Assembly (NCBI GenBank): GCA_036266995.1
Contig: DATAWX010000201.1
Span: 1 to 64,000, forward strand
Direction: 5' to 3'
Origin: GCA-003244245 sp036266995
GTDB taxonomy: Bacteria > Actinomycetota > Actinomycetes > Mycobacteriales > Pseudonocardiaceae
Length of the DNA: 64,000 bases
The translations under genes were made by a program, and so were the position numbers. The notes under the pieces are model-generated. The model saw only the letters and a list, made by a program, of their open reading frames with translations. It had not been told where the DNA came from and made no database searches. Below are positions 61,691-64,000 of the stretch, piece after piece (positions within the stretch are counted from its first letter, which is position 1; each line of letters begins with the position of its first letter).

Positions 61691-62662
61691 TCAGGGCAGG
61701 GCCAGGTGCAGCCGGACCGTGGTGCCCGCCGAATCGCTGCGCACTTCGACGAGATCGCAGAACTGGCGAGCCAACCACAGCCCGCAGAGGCCCGTCCGGC
61801 CGGGAGGAGGGGGCAGGTGCCCAGCCAACGGGTCTTCCAATCCCGCACCGGAGTCGCGGACCTCACACGACATCGTCTGCGGGCCGGTCCAGACCCGCAG
61901 CACGCCTGATCCACCGCCGTGCTCGATCGCATTGGTCGCGATCTCGTCGACCGCCTGCACGAACTGCTCAACGGACTGCGGGGGCGCGCCGGCCCAGGTG
62001 GCATAGGAGGTCATGAATACGCGCAGGCCAGCCAGCTGATCCAGTCGTTCGAATGCCAGCCGCAGGGCCGAGGAGGGCGGCTCAGGCAAGGGCGACCTGT
62101 CGCATTCAGCATTGAACAGCGTGGGATCGCTGTAGCTCGGGCTCGGCCGGGCGCCGCCGTCAACGACAAGCTCGGGATGGGTCCGAGCCACTTGGGCCAC
62201 TACCTCCTGACCCACCATCCGAGTGTCATAGGTGCACACGAACGACGCATTAGCCGACGCGAGCGCGACGTTGACAACCGACTCGCACCGAGCCCACTCT
62301 CTGCACTCCTGCCCGGTGCGCGCCGTCCACAACGGCTCTCCGATCATTCGCAGCCGCTGCCCGCCCGCGTCCACCCGCACCGCCCGGTGCAGGGCCGCCA
62401 GCGCCCGCGCCGGATGCCGGTACCACTGACTGCAATCGTGGAACACCACCCGAGAGGCATCGGCGCCCAACGCCTTCCGCAGCCAACCGGCGTTACGTCC
62501 GGTAGTCACAATCCAGATCGGGTCACCGCGCTCCAGACCATCCAGAACGAACGGGACAGTGCCCGAGAGGAACCCCTCTTTCGACCCGTATAGCAATCCC
62601 TGGTGGGTCAACGCTTTGCGGTCCCTAGTTCCGCGGAACTTCGGTAGCGACCCGGTGATCAT
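61691..62662 (-). CDS. MEDS-HATPase protein (anti-sigma-like), copy 2
   Basis: A 323-residue paralogue of the previous gene: HQGLLYGSKEGFLSGTVPFV, RLRMIGEPLWTARTGQECRE, FVQAVDEIATNAIEHGGGSG and MSCEVRDSGAGLEDPLAGHL. The two copies are side by side in the same direction, so a tandem duplication is likely. Its ATG overlaps the stop of the small gene upstream (ATGA). Confidence 0.9.
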   Translation of the reverse strand: MITGSLPKFRGTRDRKALTHQGLLYGSKEGFLSGTVPFVLDGLERGDPIWIVTTGRNAGWLRKALGADASRVVFHDCSQWYRHPARALAALHRAVRVDAGGQRLRMIGEPLWTARTGQECREWARCESVVNVALASANASFVCTYDTRMVGQEVVAQVARTHPELVVDGGARPSPSYSDPTLFNAECDRSPLPEPPSSALRLAFERLDQLAGLRVFMTSYATWAGAPPQSVEQFVQAVDEIATNAIEHGGGSGVLRVWTGPQTMSCEVRDSGAGLEDPLAGHLPPPPGRTGLCGLWLARQFCDLVEVRSDSAGTTVRLHLALP

Positions 62663-62877
62663 CAGGCGGTGTTCTTCCGTTCGTCCGATTCGTGATCAAT
62701 GATCCGGCTCCCAGCAGACCCCAGTCGTGGGTGGCGGGGCCTCGGCTGGTGGTGGTGAACCCAGCGAAGGTTCGGGCGGAAGGCCTCAGGATTTTCGGCG
62801 TAGGTACGGGCTGCGCCGGGGTAGGGCGCCCAGGTGATCGGCCGTTCTGACGCGAGTCCCGGACGCGTGACGGTCAT
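62662..62877 (-). CDS. Small hypothetical protein upstream of the MEDS pair
   Basis: A 71-residue frame (MTVTRPGLASERPITWAPYP, GAARTYAENPEAFRPNLRW, then a His/Arg/Pro-rich tail) whose stop overlaps the start of the MEDS-HATPase gene. The first half looks protein-like. There is no clear ribosome binding site, so the call is tentative. Confidence 0.4.
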   Translation of the reverse strand: MTVTRPGLASERPITWAPYPGAARTYAENPEAFRPNLRWVHHHQPRPRHPRLGSAGSRIIDHESDERKNTA

Positions 62878-63306
62878 GGCAGTCCAACCAAGCGTGCGCT
62901 CGAACTATACAGCTCAGCGGTCGTGGCGGCACCGGCGCCATTCGGGTCTCCCTTCGCCGAACTGACTCCTCGACACCCCCGGCCACAGGCCTGAGGCTAC
63001 ATCCACCCGCCGGCCTGGGTCAGGTGCCCGTTGCGTACCGGCCGGCCGACTTGCTGGCGCAACCTGCCGAGACCGACCCACAGCATCGCGAGTTCGAGGC
63101 TTTGGAGCGGGTGGGAGCGGGAGATCGCCTGGGCGCAGGCCCGCAACCGCGAGCTGGGCACGTTCGACTGGCAGGCGCATGAGTCGGCGGTGGCTGAGGT
63201 GGGTCTGATGTAGAAGCACGCACGACTTGCCGCAGTAACCATCGCAACCGCCCGACCTCGGCAGTACGGGCAGGTCTTCCGCTCAGCCCGGCGACCGGTC
63301 GGAGTT
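62878..63306. other. Region without a confident gene
   Basis: About 430 bp. A plus-strand frame ending at 63213 contains WEREIAWAQARNRELGTFDW and QAHESAVAEVGLM followed by a stop; this looks like the end of a protein but no start or family was found, so it may be a gene remnant. Confidence 0.4.
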
Positions 63307-63510
63307 CTAGGGTGGCGAAGCCGTACCGGTGATCGCGTCGGCGCATTTCTGGCATCGTTTCCCGCACGATTTGTCGCGCAACGGGGTGACGATCATCAGC
63401 CAATGACCGCACCGGGCCTGGAGTGCGCCACCGGGGTAGTCTTGGTGGTCGCCAACTGCGTGGTCGTGCCAATCCGACACCGACAGTCCCCACTTAATGC
63501 TGGTGCTCAT
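63307..63510 (-). CDS. Small zinc-ribbon-like protein
   Basis: A 67-residue protein (MSTSIKWGLSVSDWHDHAVG, DHQDYPGGALQARCGHWLMI, VTPLRDKSCGKRCQKCADAI). The WHDHAVG, PGGALQARCGH and CxxxCxxC pattern suggests a metal-binding site and resembles small Cys/His proteins common in actinomycetes next to DUF397/XRE loci. Its ATG overlaps the stop of the intron-interrupted gene (ATGA), so the two form an operon. Confidence 0.7.
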   Translation of the reverse strand: MSTSIKWGLSVSDWHDHAVGDHQDYPGGALQARCGHWLMIVTPLRDKSCGKRCQKCADAITGTASPP

Positions 63511-63585
63511 CCCAACCATTCCCCCAGCACATCGAACAGGGCAGTAGCGGCGGTCTCGTCGAAGATGAGCACGCATCCGTTCATA
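63507..63585 (-). pseudogene. 3' exon of a small gene interrupted by a group II intron
   Basis: The last 24 codons of a small gene (NGCVLIFDETAATALFDVLG, EWLG, stop), closely similar to the end of the protein at 17165-17392. The 5' part is not joined: the group II intron lies immediately upstream and its 5' exon is outside the window. If the intron splices, the protein could still be made; if not, the gene is broken. Confidence 0.75.
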
Positions 63586-63646
63586 CTGGGTAGGCCGCGC
63601 GGCGAGGTTCCTGGTGTTCAGGTCCTTTTCCGCGCGGCCCCCCGCC

Positions 63647-63680
63647 GAACCGGACGGGCTCGTTTCCGAGCATCCGGCTC
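63647..63680 (-). ncRNA. Group II intron domain V
   Basis: The 34-nt sequence begins GAGCCGGATG on the minus strand and ends CCGTCCGGTTC; the two arms (GAGCCGGAtGCTCG and CGAGCcCGTCCGGTTC) pair around a GAAA tetraloop. This is the catalytic core hairpin conserved in all group II introns, with a variant of the catalytic triad region at the 5' arm. It follows the maturase stop by ten bases. Confidence 0.85.
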
Positions 63681-63689
63681 TCCAGTGAC

Positions 63690-64000
63690 TTATGCCGTGA
63701 GTTGTGTGGTGGGTGTGCGGTTGTGGATGAGGTCGTGGCAGGGTTGGCAGACCACCAGGGTCTTACGCCGCATTCCTGTCATTCGCTGTATCCACGTGGG
63801 TGTGGTCGGTCCAGGGTGGTTGAGATCGGTCAGCTTGCGGACTTGGTGGACTCCCACCGTGTCTGTGCGCTGGCAGAGCTCGCACCGGCCTTTGCAGAGC
63901 CGTTTGACCAGCTCTTTGCGCGGGTAGGTGATCTGGGCCGGGGCGCGGTCGGTGAGGACCGCGCCTTTTCGCCGTGTGAGTGGGATTCCGCCGAACCGTG
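63690..64000 (-). CDS. ltrA: Group II intron reverse transcriptase/maturase, carboxyl end (partial)
   Basis: The last 103 codons or so of the intron-encoded protein. KELVKRLCKGRCELCQRTDT, VGVHQVRKLTDLNHPGP and RRKTLVVCQPCHDLIHNRTP are the characteristic HNH endonuclease/zinc-finger end of these proteins, with two CxxC pairs and the catalytic His residues. The reverse transcriptase domain lies outside the window. The protein splices its own intron and promotes its mobility. Confidence 0.88.
   Translation of the reverse strand, partial: RFGGIPLTRRKGAVLTDRAPAQITYPRKELVKRLCKGRCELCQRTDTVGVHQVRKLTDLNHPGPTTPTWIQRMTGMRRKTLVVCQPCHDLIHNRTPTTQLTA

Larger units (their letters stand above)
63583..64000 (-). 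mobile_element. Group II intron, 3' portion (runs off the window)
   Basis: The end of a group II intron on the minus strand: the maturase carboxyl end (stop at 63690), then domain V (63647-63680), then a domain VI stem with a candidate branch-point A at 63591 and an expected splice site seven to eight bases further, near 63583-63585. The rest of the intron, including domains I-IV, lies beyond position 64000. It is inserted in a small coding gene rather than after a terminator. Confidence 0.85.

Noticed and set aside
1..64000. CRISPR arrays, tRNA or rRNA genes
   Set aside because: No regularly spaced short repeats, no tRNA cloverleaf T-loop signatures and no rRNA segments were noticed on either strand when read by eye.

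Overview
The window is high-GC DNA from an actinobacterium. The evidence is GTG starts with GGAGG-type ribosome binding sites, repeated XRE/DUF5753 plus DUF397 modules, a DUF6879 locus, a DUF222/HNH (13E12-type) gene, actinobacterial menC and LigD-type repair genes, and an FxLD-class lanthipeptide cluster. A filamentous or spore-forming actinomycete such as a Pseudonocardiales or Streptosporangiales member fits best, but genus cannot be read from the sequence. No rRNA, tRNA or CRISPR array was found. Several genes are decayed or frameshifted (hemE, amn, DUF6879, a DUF5753 fragment, an HsdR tail, GAF-ANTAR, a DUF574 methyltransferase). Some single-base frameshifts could be sequencing errors; the large deletions cannot.

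Layout. 0-14 kb: stress and metabolism. This holds two orphan GAF-type sensor kinases (one coupled to a MEDS protein), a hemE remnant, an HD protein, catalase with its terminator, glucose-6-phosphate dehydrogenase, a DUF1918 fusion, two oxidoreductases and a site-2 protease with CBS domains. 14-25 kb: DUF899 protein, esterase, a decayed DUF6879/DUF5753 locus, menC, a HemK-like methyltransferase behind a putative ribosome-controlled attenuator, LigD PE-Pol, an amn pseudogene and a type II NADH dehydrogenase. 25-33 kb: HNH endonuclease, a separate LigD-type ligase, DUF397 and XRE regulators, CsbD and other small stress proteins, and a universal stress protein.

33-47.6 kb: the natural-product island. 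In the centre is a minus-strand operon encoding an FxLD lanthipeptide precursor (44 aa), a full-length LanB dehydratase, LanC, a stand-alone SpaB_C-type protein and a PIMT-like FxLD methyltransferase. A perfect 12-bp hairpin separates the precursor from lanB. A divergent XRE/DUF397 pair adjoins it. The island is flanked by an MFS exporter and by an asnB-methyltransferase operon. Both flanking promoters carry the same palindrome, GTTAGC-N3-GCTAA, 31-38 bp before the start codon, suggesting a shared regulator.

47.8-62.7 kb: signalling. This holds a degenerate GGDEF/EAL protein, a glycine-rich RiPP-like small protein with a secreted neighbour, PHB-depolymerase-type esterase with its ribbon-helix-helix regulator, GAF-ANTAR, a SpoIIE-type phosphatase divergent from a giant HAMP-array hybrid kinase, a STAS anti-anti-sigma factor, and two tandem MEDS-HATPase proteins. 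Together these look like a partner-switching stress network. 62.7-64 kb: a small-gene operon interrupted by a group II intron whose 3' end (maturase tail, domains V and VI) lies in the window.
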